A stretch of 17,289 nt of DNA from an uncultured Opitutia bacterium. Lineage in GTDB: Bacteria; Verrucomicrobiota; Verrucomicrobiia; Opitutales; UBA953. Below are positions 7,617-15,055 of this stretch, piece after piece. Every line of letters begins with the position of its first letter. Position 1 is the stretch's first letter. Position numbers and translations under genes: made by a program. The notes beneath the pieces are model-generated. The model did no database searches, was not told where the DNA came from, and worked only from the letters and a program-made list of their open reading frames with translations. Location of the stretch: NCBI GenBank assembly GCA_903882335.1, contig CAIRWP010000158.1, positions 1 to 17,289 on the forward strand, read 5' to 3'.

Positions 7617-8567
7617 GTGACCTCACCGTTGCATGCCGGACTCGACGCCCACTTCGCGGCGCTGGAGCGCTTCCTGCGCGAGCAGGTCGACGTCTTCGAG
7701 CCCGAGGTACGCCCGATGGTAACGGAGGTCCTCGCCCACCCGGGCAAGCGCCTGCGCCCGCTGCTCGCCTTCTCCTCCGGGGCCGGCGGGGAACCCACCC
7801 TCTCTTTGGTCCGCGGCGCGGCGATCGTCGAACTGGTCCACCTCGCCACGCTCGTCCACGATGACGTCCTGGATGGGGCCGACACGCGCCACGGCGCCGA
7901 CACGCCGAACCGCACGCACGGCGCGCACGCCGCCGTGCTCTTCGGCGACGCCCTCTTCGCCCACGCCTTGATGCTGGCCGCGGAGCACACGACCCCCGAA
8001 CTTTGCCGGATCGTCGCCCGCGCTTCCCGCGAGGTCTGCTCCGGCGAAGTCTGCCAGACGTTCTCGCGCGGTAACGACCGCCTGAGCCTGGACGATTACT
8101 ACCGGCATATCCGGCTCAAGACCGCGGAGCTGTTCGAGGGTGCCTGCCGCGTCGGGGCCCTGCTGGCCGGCCGCCCGCCAGAGCACATCGCGGCCTGCGC
8201 GACCTTCGGCCGCCACCTCGGCGTCGCCTACCAAATCTACGACGACCTCGTCGACCTGCTGCAGGACGACGCCAAGGCAGGGAAGACGCTCGGGACCGAC
8301 GCGGCCAGCGGTAAGCTGACCCTGCCGATGCTCCTCGAGCGCGAGCGTTCCGGCCCGGCTGTCCTGGCCGCGCTCCGCCAGGGCGAGGATCCCCGCACCT
8401 GCATCTCCGCCGAGACCTGGCGTGAATCCTTCCGGCTGCTCGACGCCGAGATCGCGGCGGCCGAGGGGGCCCTGGCGCCGATCGCCGGTAGCCCGTCGCC
8501 GTTCTTCCTCCTGCGTCTCACGGCCTTCCTGCGCGAAGCGGCGGCCCGGCTCGCCCCGCGCGCATGA
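7617..8567 (+). CDS. Polyprenyl (trans-isoprenyl) diphosphate synthase
   Basis: The product is 316 aa. It condenses isopentenyl diphosphate with an allylic diphosphate in the cytoplasm to build long-chain prenyl diphosphates, typically for menaquinone or ubiquinone side chains. Motifs in order: HPGKRLRPLL (41-50, substrate-binding Lys/Arg), first Asp-rich motif Asp82-Asp83-x-x-Asp86 with LDGADTRHG following, FGDALFAHAL (109-118), a CQTF region, HIRLKTAELF (164-173), and second Asp-rich motif YDDLVD (Asp209, Asp210, Asp213) followed by GKTLGTD. The start is a GTG at 7617, 52 nt after the previous stop; TTG at 7629 is an alternative. No strong ribosome binding site is visible. Chain length cannot be decided by eye, though the lack of bulky aromatic residues just before DDVLD (HLATLVH) suits a medium or long product. 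An ATGA overlap couples it to the next small reading frame. Confidence 0.93.
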   Translation: MTSPLHAGLDAHFAALERFLREQVDVFEPEVRPMVTEVLAHPGKRLRPLLAFSSGAGGEPTLSLVRGAAIVELVHLATLVHDDVLDGADTRHGADTPNRTHGAHAAVLFGDALFAHALMLAAEHTTPELCRIVARASREVCSGEVCQTFSRGNDRLSLDDYYRHIRLKTAELFEGACRVGALLAGRPPEHIAACATFGRHLGVAYQIYDDLVDLLQDDAKAGKTLGTDAASGKLTLPMLLERERSGPAVLAALRQGEDPRTCISAETWRESFRLLDAEIAAAEGALAPIAGSPSPFFLLRLTAFLREAAARLAPRA

Positions 8568-8668
8568 AACTCTTCCGCACCACGCGCTCGGAGCGGCTCG
8601 CCTTGGTCCTGCTCCTCGCCCTGCTGGCCGGCGCGACCGCCCTGCGTCTGCTCTGGCTCAGCCTCTGA
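8564..8668 (+). CDS. Small 34-residue single-span membrane peptide, hypothetical
   Basis: The ATG at 8564 overlaps the TGA of the prenyl synthase gene (ATGA), a common sign of translational coupling. The peptide begins MKLFRTTRSERLALVLLL, a basic N-terminus followed by one Leu/Ala-rich hydrophobic helix to near the end (LLWLSL). It would be a monotopic membrane peptide with its N-terminus inside. No known family is recognised. It ends 3 nt before the convergent DUF192 gene. It could be a real small protein or a chance frame; coupling, codon quality and topology favour it modestly. Confidence 0.45.
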   Translation: MKLFRTTRSERLALVLLLALLAGATALRLLWLSL

Positions 8669-8671
8669 GAC

Positions 8672-9184
8672 TCAGGGCAGGTAGTGGCTGGCGACGAACC
8701 CACGCGCCGCAAGACCAGCCCTCAGCCCGGGCAAATCGACCTTGTCACCGGCCTTGACGCCGCGACGGGCAAACCAACCGGCGGCCATCTCGACGGCAAA
8801 ACGGGGGCGTTCCGAGGCCGAGGAGGTCGTGTTCGTGTCGCCGGCCTGCATCGTACGGATCTCCAGGATTGTGCCATCGGCGGCCACGAAGGCGATGTCG
8901 AGGTCGAGCAACGTGCCTTTCATCCAGAAGCTCATGCGCGTGTCATCCCGGTAGAGGAACGCCATGCCCTCGTCCTCCGGTAGGCTGGCCGTGGCCATGA
9001 GCCCGCGGGCCTTCTCCAGTTCGGTCACCGCCAGACGTTGACGGGTGCCGACCGGCCCGATGCGGACCGGGAAACGGACCTCGATGCCAGCCTCCTCGGT
9101 CACAATCGCGGCCGGGCGGGACGGACGGTTGTCGCAGGCCGTCAGGCCGAACACGCAAAGGAGGGCGAGGAGATGCCGGGACAT
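8672..9184 (-). CDS. DUF192 family lipoprotein
   Basis: The product is 170 aa from the ATG at 9184. That start gives a lipoprotein signal, MSRHLLALLCVFGLTACD, with lipobox LTAC and lipidated Cys17. The frame remains open to 9265, but the extra residues would precede the signal. The rest is the compact DUF192 domain: ARGLMATASLPEDEGMAF, YRDDTRMSFWMKGTLLDLDI, then DGTILEIRTM and the end region with FARRGVKAGDKVDL. The family is widespread and without an established biochemical role. Asp at position +2 after Cys would act as an inner-membrane retention signal under the E. coli Lol rule, though that rule may not hold here. It is divergent from the methyltransferase and convergent with the prenyl synthase run. 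Confidence 0.92.
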   Translation of the reverse strand: MSRHLLALLCVFGLTACDNRPSRPAAIVTEEAGIEVRFPVRIGPVGTRQRLAVTELEKARGLMATASLPEDEGMAFLYRDDTRMSFWMKGTLLDLDIAFVAADGTILEIRTMQAGDTNTTSSASERPRFAVEMAAGWFARRGVKAGDKVDLPGLRAGLAARGFVASHYLP

Positions 9185-9241
9185 GGCGCGGAGTTTCCCG
9201 AGGATTGCCTTGCTGGCAAGTTTCGCTTGCCTGCGACCCAC
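9185..9241. promoter_or_regulatory. Divergent intergenic region DUF192/methyltransferase with inverted repeat
   Basis: These 57 bases lie between two divergent starts. They contain GGCAAG (9215-9220), loop TTTCG, CTTGCC (9226-9231), a perfect 6-bp dyad, plus an overlapping CTTGC-TG-GCAAG palindrome (9209-9220). The TGGCAA core (9214-9219) is 22 nt before the methyltransferase ATG. No consensus promoter pair is evident. Both promoters or an operator are expected here. Confidence 0.4.
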
Positions 9242-9973
9242 ATGGCACGGGACCCACGAGCCCACTGGCAGGAACTGGCGACCGCGGTCGAGTACGGCCG
9301 CGCCGCCCTGCGCGTCGGCCTGTGGGAGTCCGAGGAACTACTGGTCGCTCGGTATTTCCGCACGCCGGACCGACTACTGGAAGTGGGCTGCGGGGGCGGC
9401 CGGGTGGCGCTGGGTCTCCTGCAAAGGGGCTACCTTGACGTCACGGCGACCGACTTCTCCCCGGCCATGGTCGAGGTGGCCCGGGGAGTCCTGGAGGAAG
9501 CGCGAACCGGCTGGGGCGGGCGGGTCGAACAGCAGGACGCCACCGCCCTCACCTACCCTGACGCCGGTTTCGACGGCGTGATCTACGCCTTCAACGGCCT
9601 GATGTGCCTGCCCGATGCCGCGCACCGGGCCCGGGCTCTGCGGTCGATCCACCGGGTCCTCCGCCCCGGCGGGCTCTTCCTCGGCTCTGGCGCCGACCGC
9701 GAGAAAGGGGCTCTCGCCGGACACTGGGCGCAGCAGGCCGACGGCGAGCAGCCGGGCGACCGCTGGCATGAGACGTCGACCTCCCCCGTGTTCATGCACA
9801 GCAGCACCGAGGCCGAGACTCACGCCGAACTCCACGCCGCGGGGTTCGAGGTACTGACCTCGCCGCTCAGTACCGAACTCGCCGCCGAGTCCGCGGAAGT
9901 GCGCGCTTTCTGCGGCGAGACGCGCTTCTACGTCGCCCGCAAGGTCAACGGGTCGGCCGGACCTGCGTCTTGA
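9242..9973 (+). CDS. Class I SAM-dependent methyltransferase
   Basis: The product is 243 aa from the ATG at 9242. The frame is open further upstream, to 9038, but that part is antisense to the DUF192 gene and has no homology features. Rossmann-fold motifs: motif I LLEVGCGGGRVALGL (45-59, SAM-binding glycines), the acidic end of strand 2 (TATDFSP, Asp71), QQDATAL (Asp99) for adenine contact, motif IV region DGVIYAFNGLMCL (111-123), and VLRPGGLFLGSG (139-150). This is the Methyltransf_11/25 type that acts on small molecules or lipids, and the substrate cannot be inferred. The 3' end overlaps the convergent hydrolase gene by 29 nt. It appears to be a single-gene unit divergent from DUF192. Confidence 0.92.
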   Translation: MARDPRAHWQELATAVEYGRAALRVGLWESEELLVARYFRTPDRLLEVGCGGGRVALGLLQRGYLDVTATDFSPAMVEVARGVLEEARTGWGGRVEQQDATALTYPDAGFDGVIYAFNGLMCLPDAAHRARALRSIHRVLRPGGLFLGSGADREKGALAGHWAQQADGEQPGDRWHETSTSPVFMHSSTEAETHAELHAAGFEVLTSPLSTELAAESAEVRAFCGETRFYVARKVNGSAGPAS

Positions 9974-10781
9974 AGAAACGGGCGATCAGTTCGGAGGAGC
10001 CCTTCGGGTATTCGTGCGCGCCGGCGTGCAAGGCGGTGACCAAAGGCGCCCCGCGGTCCGATTCATAGATTGCGGCCGTCAGCACACCCTCCTTGGCCCA
10101 CGGCTTGGAGGTGTCCACGCAATGGTTGAAACGACGGACCGCGACGAAGGTGGCCTGCTGCCAGGCGAACTTCACCAAAGGGTCGTTCTCGCCGGCGACA
10201 TGGATGACCGGCAGCGGCGGCAGCTCCTTGACGTCGCCGCGTAGCGAACCGGCGACGGACCCGATCGCCGCGAGGACGGTCGGGCGGGCCTGCCAGAGCA
10301 AGTAACTGAAGGCGGCGCCGTTCGAGTGTCCCATGGAATAGATCCGTCGCTCATCGATGGACTGCGTCTTGCGGAGATCGGCCAGGATGGCGTCGAACAA
10401 CCGGATATCCCGGTCGCCCTCGCCGCCGACGGCGGTCTGCCATCCCGGCATGCGGCCTTCCTTGTCCACCAGCGGCGAGACGGTCGGTAGCCCCTGCGGG
10501 AAGACCAGGATCGAGGTGGTGTCCGCCTGGTCGTAGCCCCATCGACCGGCCGCCTGGGCGGAGCGACCGCCGTGCCCATGCCAGCAGAAGACCACGGCCA
10601 GCGGGCCCTTGGCCTCCTTGGGGACGCGGACCCAGGCGGTGCGCTTCACGCCGTCCAGCGTCCAAGACTGCTCGATAAACCCGTCGGGAGCCCGGGCGGA
10701 CAGCAGTTCGCGGAGCTTACCTTGGGCTGGGAGGGAAACCGCCCCCAGGAAAGAAAGGAGTAGCAAAAGGAGAGGTCGCAT
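9945..10781 (-). CDS. Secreted alpha/beta-hydrolase, PHB depolymerase/feruloyl esterase (LpqC-like) type
   Basis: The product is 278 aa from the ATG at 10781, which directly begins a signal peptide, MRPLLLLLLSFLGAVSLPAQ; an upstream in-frame ATG at 10808 lies inside a hairpin and is less likely. The fold is recognisable from the oxyanion-region WHGHGG (67-72), the nucleophile elbow GHSNG with Ser153, Asp200 in GENDPLV, and His256 in HAGAHEYP, a complete Ser-Asp-His triad in the correct order. FPQGLP (94-99) and GWQTAVGGEGDRDIRLFD (113-130) are typical of this esterase/depolymerase group. It is likely an ester hydrolase acting on acylated polysaccharide or polyester outside the cytoplasm; substrate is inference. 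A terminator-like hairpin lies 5 nt before the start codon, and the only purine-rich candidate ribosome binding site (GGGGAG) is inside its stem. Confidence 0.88.
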   Translation of the reverse strand: MRPLLLLLLSFLGAVSLPAQGKLRELLSARAPDGFIEQSWTLDGVKRTAWVRVPKEAKGPLAVVFCWHGHGGRSAQAAGRWGYDQADTTSILVFPQGLPTVSPLVDKEGRMPGWQTAVGGEGDRDIRLFDAILADLRKTQSIDERRIYSMGHSNGAAFSYLLWQARPTVLAAIGSVAGSLRGDVKELPPLPVIHVAGENDPLVKFAWQQATFVAVRRFNHCVDTSKPWAKEGVLTAAIYESDRGAPLVTALHAGAHEYPKGSSELIARFFKTQVRPTR

Positions 10782-10786
10782 AAACA

Positions 10787-10821
10787 GAGAGGCTCCCCGA
10801 TGGAACACCGGGGAGCCTCTC
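10787..10821 (-). terminator. Perfect 13-bp hairpin: terminator for the Bax inhibitor-like gene abutting the hydrolase start
   Basis: The plus-strand arms are GAGAGGCTCCCCG (10787-10799) and CGGGGAGCCTCTC (10809-10821), exactly complementary, with a 9-nt loop. On the minus strand the stem starts 20 nt after the stop of the Bax inhibitor-1 gene and is followed by TGTTT, a short U-tract, as in intrinsic terminators. The hydrolase ATG (10781) comes immediately after. No T-run follows on the plus strand, so it works, if at all, on the minus strand. Confidence 0.75.
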
Positions 10822-10841
10822 GAAGTTACCGCCGAACGGGG

Positions 10842-11561
10842 TCAGTCTCGGCGACCGGAGAAGAGGCGGATGACGTAGAAGAGCAAGGTGACGAAGGCCG
10901 AGAAGAGGATGAAGGCCGCGAGCACATGCTGGTCGGTCTCGCAGCTGTCCTTGATGACCTGCGTCTGGTAGAGGATGACGGTGGCCATCAGCAGGATCAT
11001 GATGATCGAGAACCAATTGCCGAGCTGGCTGTCGGTGAAGGCGGCCACGAGGATGATGCCGAGGGCGCAGACGCTACCGATGACGATGGCGACGCGCAGG
11101 AAGGAGAAGTCGATGCCCATCGTGAAGACGGCGACGGTCAGGCCGACGACCAAGGCGGCCGTGACGGCGCAGGCCGGGATGAGGACCTCGCCGGGGTTGC
11201 CACCGGTCTTGATGGCGACCATCACGATCAGGGGCACGAAGATGATGGCCTCGAGCACGACGTAGAGACCAAGACCGAGGTACTGGGAGGGGCGAGAGGC
11301 GCGGTTCTCCGCCATCTTCTGGGCGACGTAGGTGCCGCCCCAGAACATGAGCATGACAACCAAGATACCAAACCCACCCATGGAACTCATGATGGAGCCG
11401 AAGCCCTGCATGATGGAGCGGGCGACGTCGGTCACGAAGAACGTGTAGAGCAGCGCACCGAAGGCGGCGAAGGCGCCCGCGACGTGCAGGTAGGTGCGTT
11501 TGAAGAAGGCGACGCGGTCGGAGGCCGGGGCCTCGGAGACGATGAACGGGTTGGATTCCAT
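10842..11561 (-). CDS. Bax inhibitor-1/YccA (TMBIM) family membrane protein
   Basis: The product is 239 aa from ATG 11561; another ATG six bases upstream (11567) would add two residues. The later start has AAAGG seven bases ahead, a better ribosome-binding spacing. The protein has about seven transmembrane helices, beginning after a short soluble N-terminus (MESNPFIVSEAPASDR). The family's C-terminal signature is visible as WFSIIMILLMATVILYQTQ with IKDSCE after it, a TM6-TM7 region with acidic residues, ending RLFSGRRD. Bacterial members such as YccA and YetJ are linked to FtsH modulation or pH-sensitive calcium leak; which applies here is unknown. It lies 55 nt downstream of the pseudopilin gene in the same direction and ends at a strong hairpin. 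Confidence 0.9.
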   Translation of the reverse strand: MESNPFIVSEAPASDRVAFFKRTYLHVAGAFAAFGALLYTFFVTDVARSIMQGFGSIMSSMGGFGILVVMLMFWGGTYVAQKMAENRASRPSQYLGLGLYVVLEAIIFVPLIVMVAIKTGGNPGEVLIPACAVTAALVVGLTVAVFTMGIDFSFLRVAIVIGSVCALGIILVAAFTDSQLGNWFSIIMILLMATVILYQTQVIKDSCETDQHVLAAFILFSAFVTLLFYVIRLFSGRRD

Positions 11562-11616
11562 ACCCATACCTTTGGGGAAATCCTCCGACAGTCAAGTTCC
11601 CGCCCGAGCTCCTTGG

Positions 11617-14142
11617 TTACAAGAATCGCACTTGCAACACGCGCCAGACCCGCCCCCAGCGTCCGTCCGGACGCAAGGTAGCGGTGCGTTGCAGGATCGC
11701 CTCGACGCCTTGGACCCCGCGCCGACGAGGGTCGGTGAAGGAAACCTGCCCCACCAGGCGTAGGGTATCGCCGCGCACCGTCAGATGCGGGGCCCATTGC
11801 TCCAGCAGATCGTCCTCCGTGACCGCGAGCCAGCCCTCCGCGGTCGCACCAGGCACGTCGTTACAGTTGGCGGCGGCCAAGGCGCGTTTCAACAAACCCG
11901 ACCGGGCGAAGGCCTCGAGCGAAGCGAACGGCGCACCGACCTCAGACCGTAGCCGCACCAGTTCGCGCGCCAAAGCGGCGAGTTTTCGCTCATCCGGAAA
12001 GCGCACCGGCTGCCTGGCGGAAAGCGCGACCGCCGTCTCGGGGTCGAGGCGGGACAGTTCCTCATCCGTCCACGCGGGGACGCTCGCCGCCGCCCATTGC
12101 GCGAGTTGAGCGCCGGCCGGTTGTAGCGGCCAGAAGGGCCGCCGGAGCGTCGCCGAGGCGAAGGAGCCGCCGGCCTGCGCCTGCCACGGCGAGGAGGAAG
12201 ACCGCAGCCAGCTTAACCAAGCCTCGGGGTCGGAGCAGTTCACGTTGAACGGCCCAGCCACCATCCAACCCTCACCCTCCCCTGAGCCCCCGCTGCTCGG
12301 GAGCAGACGGGGATTCTCCGAGTATCGACCAGGCTCGGCGACCCGCAAGGGGGCTGAACCGAAGGAGTCGTCAAGGCGTGCCCAATCCATCTCGCGACGC
12401 AGATGGCGTAACGCGCCGACCGAGACGACCGGCAGACCGGGCACCCCGCGTAGCCGGAGGTCGGCGTAAGCCCCAGGGGTATTGGCCAGGTGGAGATTAA
12501 GGGCGGAATCACTTAAAACGCCGACCGCCAAAGCGTCAGCACCCTCGAACGGCGCCAAGGCGGCTGCCAGAGGTTCACGCACCGCCCAAAGCGAGGCCTC
12601 GTCGGGCCGGGACAGATCCCAACGGTCGCGAAGCAGCCCGTCGCGTCGCACCGCTTCCCGCATTTCCGCCCAACCCCGCGGGAGCCACGACAGGCGCAGA
12701 CAGGCCCGACGCTCCGCCAACGTGTAACCGGCGCTATCCGGTCGCGAATAATCCCGCCCGGACAACTCACACTTGAAGTCCGGGAACCAGACCTGTCCGA
12801 TTTCCTGCACGATCGCCCCGGGATAATCACCAATCGGCAGGTCCCGGTCCGGCTCCCCGACGACCCGACGTAGCCGAAAGGTCAGCGGCGACACAAAGCG
12901 GACGGAGACCTCGATCCGATCATCAGGCAAGAAGACCTGCGGCGAGGGCCGCCGCCAACCGGCGCCACGGGGAGCGGCTTCGTAGCGCCACGTTTCGGTG
13001 CTGAGCACCCGCGAAAGGCCCTGCGGCTGACCCGCGGGCGACGGCCCCAGAAACGCATAGCACTCACCGGGGAGCAGGCCGCGGCGAGACATCCCGTAGC
13101 GAGCCACATCGCCCACGTCGATCCAGGCCCAGAGACCCGCTTCACGCGGGTACTGGTTGAAGATGCCAAAATCCCCAACCGGCGAATCATCAAGGTCGAC
13201 GGCAAAGCCGGCGCCACTATCAAGATTACGCACGGTCACCTCCGGAGCGCCGACGACTTCCAGCAGGTAGAGCCTGCCTTCCGCCTCGGCCAACAGCGGC
13301 GCCGACGAAGGATTCCAAAGCAGGCCCGAGACGTGGAAACGCATCCGGTGTCGCCCGTCCGTACGCGCATTGAAAAAACCGAGGCTCAGCCGTAGGTCCA
13401 CCAACGGAGCGAAATGACTTAAGGCGTGATCCGAACCCGCCGCCTGCATGACCGGCAGCCCCGCGGCGCGATTATCGCGTAGGTCCGCCTGGGCCAAGGC
13501 GGTCGCGACCTCCGGGCCGACCGTAGCGGCCAAGACCGCCGGCGACCCGAGGTCCCGCTTCCAACCGCCCAGGACCGGATTGGTGAGCAATCCCCAGCCA
13601 CCCCAACTCCTGCCGGGCTGCGCCGGGAGATTGGTCACGGAACGGTAGATGCCCTCATCTCCCCACTCCCCCGCCAGGGCTTCGGTGTCGCCCGGCAGCG
13701 AAGCCGCCGCGCCGGAAGCGACCGCCTGGCGTGCCACCTGACCCCGCGCCCATGGGCTCGCCCGGCGGGAGGTCGTCGCCTCGCCGCCGTCGTCATGACC
13801 GCAGGAGATGTCTTCGCACCGCCAACGCCAGCGGGTACCATCGAGCATCCGTTCGCCGGACAGGCGAACCTCCTCGCGGCCCGAGGGCGTGCGACGCGAA
13901 GCGACCGCGGCCTCCCCGTCCATCCAGGTGGCGACCTGATCCGCACCGGCGGCGGCTTGCACTTCGGCGAGCGCGAGGCGCAAAAGCGCCGACGCCTCCT
14001 GCCGTAGACGCATCCGCTCCGCCGCCACCGTTTGCTCGGCAACCGCGACCGGCGACAGCGCGACGAGCAGCGTGACAAAGGCCGCGAGCCCGCTCAAAAG
14101 CACCAGCACCAGCAACAAGGAGAACGCGCGTGAGTGTCGCAT
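11617..14142 (-). CDS. Large GspK-like pseudopilin, resembling Verru_Chthon cassette protein A
   Basis: The product is 841 aa from ATG 14142; an in-frame ATG at 14169 would give 850. The N-terminus MRHSRAFSLLLVLVLLSG looks like a very short prepilin leader with a possible cleavage before Phe7, then a hydrophobic helix lacking Glu at position 5, as in GspK-type minor pseudopilins. The following heptad-rich stretch (RLRQEASALLRLALAEVQ, then AAAGADQ) is the hallmark of the Verru_Chthon cassette protein A family of Verrucomicrobiota. The long remainder is probably extracellular beta-rich sequence with many Trp/Arg/Gly residues and no catalytic motif that I recognise. Near the C-terminus ELVRLRSEVGAPFASLEAF resembles GspK helix-hairpin-like segments. 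Other cassette members (B, C, D) are absent nearby. The likely role is in a pilus- or type II secretion-like machine. It is divergent from a response regulator gene. Confidence 0.75.
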   Translation of the reverse strand: MRHSRAFSLLLVLVLLSGLAAFVTLLVALSPVAVAEQTVAAERMRLRQEASALLRLALAEVQAAAGADQVATWMDGEAAVASRRTPSGREEVRLSGERMLDGTRWRWRCEDISCGHDDGGEATTSRRASPWARGQVARQAVASGAAASLPGDTEALAGEWGDEGIYRSVTNLPAQPGRSWGGWGLLTNPVLGGWKRDLGSPAVLAATVGPEVATALAQADLRDNRAAGLPVMQAAGSDHALSHFAPLVDLRLSLGFFNARTDGRHRMRFHVSGLLWNPSSAPLLAEAEGRLYLLEVVGAPEVTVRNLDSGAGFAVDLDDSPVGDFGIFNQYPREAGLWAWIDVGDVARYGMSRRGLLPGECYAFLGPSPAGQPQGLSRVLSTETWRYEAAPRGAGWRRPSPQVFLPDDRIEVSVRFVSPLTFRLRRVVGEPDRDLPIGDYPGAIVQEIGQVWFPDFKCELSGRDYSRPDSAGYTLAERRACLRLSWLPRGWAEMREAVRRDGLLRDRWDLSRPDEASLWAVREPLAAALAPFEGADALAVGVLSDSALNLHLANTPGAYADLRLRGVPGLPVVSVGALRHLRREMDWARLDDSFGSAPLRVAEPGRYSENPRLLPSSGGSGEGEGWMVAGPFNVNCSDPEAWLSWLRSSSSPWQAQAGGSFASATLRRPFWPLQPAGAQLAQWAAASVPAWTDEELSRLDPETAVALSARQPVRFPDERKLAALARELVRLRSEVGAPFASLEAFARSGLLKRALAAANCNDVPGATAEGWLAVTEDDLLEQWAPHLTVRGDTLRLVGQVSFTDPRRRGVQGVEAILQRTATLRPDGRWGRVWRVLQVRFL

Positions 14143-14211
14143 GGATGATGAACCCCAGACCCTTTCCATTGCATCGAAGTTGGCAAAACCAGAGACACCT
14201 CACGCATCACC
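14143..14211. promoter_or_regulatory. Divergent intergenic region pseudopilin/response regulator
   Basis: Only 69 bases separate the divergent starts. The region holds TTGC (14169-14172) and TGGCAA (14181-14186), the latter 25 nt before the regulator ATG, resembling elements in the other two divergent regions of the window. It is the natural place for the regulator to control itself and the pseudopilin gene, but no operator is proven and no consensus -35/-10 pair is clear. Confidence 0.4.
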
Positions 14212-14946
14212 ATGAGTCCTCGTCGCGTGAAAATCCGTGTCAGCCGCCCCACCCCGCGGCGCGCCGCCACCCAGACCCCGCCGCCGGCCCCGGCGGCCCT
14301 CCGGCTCGTCATCGTCGAAGACCAAGCCGCCATCCGCGAAATGATCGGCGAACTCCTTGGTCGGCAACCTGGCCCGATGGTCGTCGGCGCCGCCGCCTCG
14401 GGACCCGAGGGGCTGGAGATGGTGGCGCGGCTGGACCCCGACGTCGTGGTGCTCGACATCCAGATGCCGGGCATGGGCGGGATCGAGTTCCTGCGGCGGC
14501 TGCGGCGGACCTCGACCCGGACGAAGGTGCTCGTCTTCTCCGCACGGCAAGAAGCACACGTGATCCGGAACCTCGTGCAGGAGGGCATCCAGGGATACGT
14601 CAACAAGTCGCAGACCCTCACGGAGCTCCGCCAGGCCGTGGCGAAGGTCGGTCAAGGCGGCAACTGGTTCGACGACGCCTTCGGCCAGACCGTCCGCGAC
14701 GCGCTCGCGAACCCACGCATCCAGTCCGACCGCCTGATCGAGCAGCTGACCCCGCGGGAGCGCGAGATCGCCCTGCTCATCGCGGGCAGTCACAGCAGCA
14801 AGGAGGTGGCCCATCGGCTCGGGCTGAGCATCAAGACGGCGGAAAACCACCGCTCCAACCTCATGCGCAAGCTGGGCGTACACGACGTCGCCGGGCTGGT
14901 ACGCTACCTGGTTCGTCAAGGACTCGTTGACCCTACGAACGAGTGA
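14212..14946 (+). CDS. NarL/FixJ-type response regulator (REC + LuxR HTH), first of a tandem pair
   Basis: The product is 244 aa. A basic, Pro/Ala-rich extension of about 30 residues precedes the receiver domain, which is unusual and may contribute to DNA or protein contact. Receiver: LRLVIVEDQAAIREM (30-44) with the acidic pocket, phospho-acceptor Asp82 in VVVLDIQMPGMGG, LVFSA as the switch Thr/Ser strand, and Lys in GYVNKS. The LuxR-type helix-turn-helix begins at LTPREREIALLIAGSHSSKE, with recognition region IKTAENHRSNLMRKLGV. On phosphorylation such proteins dimerise and bind promoter DNA. No histidine kinase is encoded in the window. The extension could be partly artefactual if translation begins later, but no later Met precedes the receiver domain. 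Confidence 0.93.
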   Translation: MSPRRVKIRVSRPTPRRAATQTPPPAPAALRLVIVEDQAAIREMIGELLGRQPGPMVVGAAASGPEGLEMVARLDPDVVVLDIQMPGMGGIEFLRRLRRTSTRTKVLVFSARQEAHVIRNLVQEGIQGYVNKSQTLTELRQAVAKVGQGGNWFDDAFGQTVRDALANPRIQSDRLIEQLTPREREIALLIAGSHSSKEVAHRLGLSIKTAENHRSNLMRKLGVHDVAGLVRYLVRQGLVDPTNE

Positions 14947-15055
14947 GGCAAAGCAAGGAAAGGCACTTAGGTTAAAAACCCTACTAATAAAGCATTCTAT
15001 TCAAAGGCATTCCCGGGTTAAGGTTCGACCCGCACCACCCAACCTCCAACATCGT
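14947..15055 (+). promoter_or_regulatory. AT-rich leader between the two response regulators
   Basis: This 109-base gap contains an A/T-rich patch (about 14968-15010), striking in this GC-rich DNA and typical of a promoter, with TAATAA- and TTCTATT-like hexamers. A small dyad, CGGGTT (15014-15019) with GACCCG (15027-15032), lies just upstream of the second gene. It suggests the second regulator has its own promoter. Exact -35/-10 boxes cannot be assigned. Confidence 0.45.

Noticed and set aside
11562..11616. Promoter for the Bax inhibitor-like gene based on TTGACT on the minus strand (11590-11595)
   Set aside because: The hexamer is close to a -35 consensus, but no -10 lies at the right distance before the start codon; transcription may simply continue from the pseudopilin gene.
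10800..11681. 293-codon plus-strand frame opposite the Bax inhibitor-like gene, rich in Asp/Glu/His/Gly
   Set aside because: Composition is what results from reading a hydrophobic membrane-protein gene on the other strand; no start context or family match.
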